This document shows, one piece after another, positions 62,735-64,000 of a stretch of DNA of 64,000 nucleotides. Positions within the stretch are counted from its first letter, which is position 1. Each line of letters starts with the position of its first letter. Source of the DNA: an uncultured Campylobacterota bacterium (GTDB taxonomy: Bacteria; Campylobacterota; Campylobacteria; Campylobacterales; Sulfurovaceae). The DNA lies in contig CAKZQQ010000005.1 of the NCBI GenBank assembly GCA_937141405.1, forward strand, positions 1-64,000, given 5' to 3'. The notes under the pieces were generated by a model. It ran no database searches, was not told the origin of the DNA, and worked only from the letters and a program-made list of their open reading frames with translations. The translations under genes and the position numbers were made by a program.

Positions 62735-63418
62735 TCTTACCTCTATAGCATGGATGATATCATCGATAGCTTCTGTCGCTTTTGCATAGATGATCTCATT
62801 ATAATGTGCCTCATCTATATAGTAACTAGGCTCCAAATTGTTAAGGATGGAGTAATGGGTATATGCAGCAAAATTGTCGGTATTGATAACTGCTCCACTT
62901 GATCCAATAACAACAAATATCTCACAATCATTCAGCTCTTGAATAAGAAGCTCATACATGGGAGCACTCTCCCCAAAAAAGACAATATCGGGTCTTAGCA
63001 GATTGTTGCATTTTGGACAGGATGTCTCTCTATCTTGTTTTGTATAACCTATATCCATTTTATGTTCACAAATTGTGCATTTAAGAGAGGTAAGAAAGCC
63101 ATGTAGGTGGATAGTCTTAAGTGCTCCCGCTCTCTCAAAGAGATCATCAACATTTTGTGTAATGATAGCAATATCATCAGGATACTTTTTTTGTAGCTCG
63201 GCTATTTGAATATGCGCTTTATTTGGTTCTACTTTGGACAATTGCACCCTTCTTGTATCGTAAAATTTGAGTACAAGTTCTCTATTTTTATCGAGAGAAT
63301 CATATGAACAGACATCCTCTAGCCGGTGATTTTCCCATAAACCACCCGCATCTCTAAAGGTCATAATGCCTGATTCAGCGCTGATGCCGGCGCCGGTAAA
63401 TATGATTACTTTAGACAT
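62729..63418 (-). CDS. Sir2-family NAD-dependent deacylase
   Basis: A 229-aa class III sirtuin of the CobB type. It has GAGISAESGIMTFRDAGGLW, TQNVDDLFERAG, catalytic His in HLHGFLTS, a C4 zinc site (CTICEHKM..CPKCNNLL), and FVVIGSSGAVINTDNF. Y53 and R56 in FYDTRR match the Tyr-x-x-Arg pair that lets CobB/Sirt5 act on succinyl- and malonyl-lysine. The gene lies two bases after tag. A link to succinyl-CoA from the nearby TCA enzymes is only speculative. Confidence 0.92.
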   Translation of the reverse strand: MSKVIIFTGAGISAESGIMTFRDAGGLWENHRLEDVCSYDSLDKNRELVLKFYDTRRVQLSKVEPNKAHIQIAELQKKYPDDIAIITQNVDDLFERAGALKTIHLHGFLTSLKCTICEHKMDIGYTKQDRETSCPKCNNLLRPDIVFFGESAPMYELLIQELNDCEIFVVIGSSGAVINTDNFAAYTHYSILNNLEPSYYIDEAHYNEIIYAKATEAIDDIIHAIEVRL

Positions 63419-63420
63419 TT

Positions 63421-63978
63421 TTACTCCTTTTTAAAACAATCGTTTTCATGATCATCAACCATTCCGCATGCTTGCATAAAGGCATAGATGGTGATTGAGC
63501 CTACAAATTTAAATCCTCTTCTTTTAAGCTCTTTCGTAAGTGCATCAGATATTTCACTCCTGCAAGGTGCATTTTTATAGTTTGGTATGTCATTTATGAT
63601 TTGTCTGTTATTAATATAGCTCCAAAAAAAATTATACAGTGAGCCAAATTCATCTATGATATCTAGCATTTTCTTTGCATTTTCAACGATGGCTATAAGT
63701 TTTGCTCTATTTTTTATAACTTGAGCACTCTGCATGATGTCGTCTATCTTTTTTTCATCAAAAGTTGCAACTTTTTTGATATCAAAACCATCAAAAGCCT
63801 CTCTATAGCCCTCTCTCTTTTTTAAAATAGTGAGCCAGCTCAGCCCGGCTGCTTGCGTTTCAAGAGAGAAAAGCTCAAAGATAGCTCGATCATCTCTTAA
63901 GATAACCCCCCACTCATTATCGTGGTAGGATTCATAGAGTAAATCACCTTTTTTAACCCAACCGCATCTTGTTTTCAT
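63421..63978 (-). CDS. tag: DNA-3-methyladenine glycosylase I
   Basis: A 185-aa base-excision enzyme removing 3-methyladenine. The zinc-binding ends RCGWVKKGDLLYESYHDNEW and HENDCF are present (Cys, His, His, Cys). LFELFSLETQAAGLSWLTIL-like IFELFSLETQAAGLSW and GFKFVGSITIYAFMQACGMV are family-typical. The start is ATG 63978; GTG 63984 two codons earlier is possible, with only a weak AAGAAG upstream. It is the first gene of the tag-sir2 pair. Confidence 0.95.
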   Translation of the reverse strand: MKTRCGWVKKGDLLYESYHDNEWGVILRDDRAIFELFSLETQAAGLSWLTILKKREGYREAFDGFDIKKVATFDEKKIDDIMQSAQVIKNRAKLIAIVENAKKMLDIIDEFGSLYNFFWSYINNRQIINDIPNYKNAPCRSEISDALTKELKRRGFKFVGSITIYAFMQACGMVDDHENDCFKKE

Positions 63979-64000
63979 TAGCACTTCTTTAACTAAAGAT

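Overview
The window comes from a Campylobacterota (epsilonproteobacterial) chromosome, most likely a free-living, autotrophic or anaerobic lineage of the Sulfurimonas/Sulfurovum/Arcobacter type rather than a host-restricted Campylobacter or Helicobacter. Four things suggest this: an AT-rich genome with many GTG/TTG starts and few conserved -35 boxes; gene orders typical of the phylum (HIT-pheS-pheT-aroA-ispH-rpsA-serA, radA/ftsY/TlpA-like/formyl-THF ligase/RNase Y, icd-mdh-sucCD-korDABC); an HsrA (HP1043)-type orphan regulator; and a monomeric isocitrate dehydrogenase beside 2-oxoglutarate:ferredoxin oxidoreductase. The species cannot be fixed from the sequence alone.

Layout. 1-600: end of an rRNA operon (3' part of 23S, then 5S). 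962-5108: a small ComEA-like protein, then on the minus strand a lipid-asymmetry cluster (MlaA, MlaC, RND/MMPL permease). 5283-15969: argH, a HIT protein, and a tightly packed run of pheS, pheT, aroA, ispH, rpsA and serA. 16036-21398: an efflux operon (TolC-type channel, short adaptor, RND pump split in two by an in-frame amber codon) behind a perfect operator-like palindrome. 21463-27054: efp, a DJ-1/PfpI protein, an unrecognised periplasmic protein and dnaE. 27059-33064: a small lipoprotein and a 1825-residue type I-secreted adhesin on the minus strand. 33490-43914: icd, mdh, fumC, sucC, sucD, a small metal-binding protein and korDABC, together a near-continuous set for the 2-oxo acid/dicarboxylate half of the (probably reversible) TCA cycle. 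43942-44833: a c-type cytochrome and the RNase P RNA. 44918-50056: a soluble molybdoenzyme, argD, a MidA-like methyltransferase, an ankyrin protein, thiS and acpS. 50077-57539: radA, two small membrane proteins, ftsY, a TlpA-like lipoprotein, formyl-THF cyclo-ligase, RNase Y, a periplasmic cyclophilin and cmoB. 57651-63978: the HsrA-like regulator, an MBL-fold hydrolase, a ferritin-like DUF455 protein, a DegT-type aminotransferase, lpxK, argB, a Sir2 deacylase and the Tag glycosylase.

Most of the window is conserved housekeeping sequence. The less ordinary items are the adhesin, in which two five-unit beta-propeller-like stretches appear to be inserted inside one VCBS-type domain and a 281-bp perfect direct repeat is present; the split RND pump with its dyad operator; the MlaA/MlaC pair served by an RND permease instead of an ABC transporter; and a structured, promoter-preceded leader or small RNA between fumC and sucC. 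I see no CRISPR array, insertion sequence, prophage or tRNA gene.
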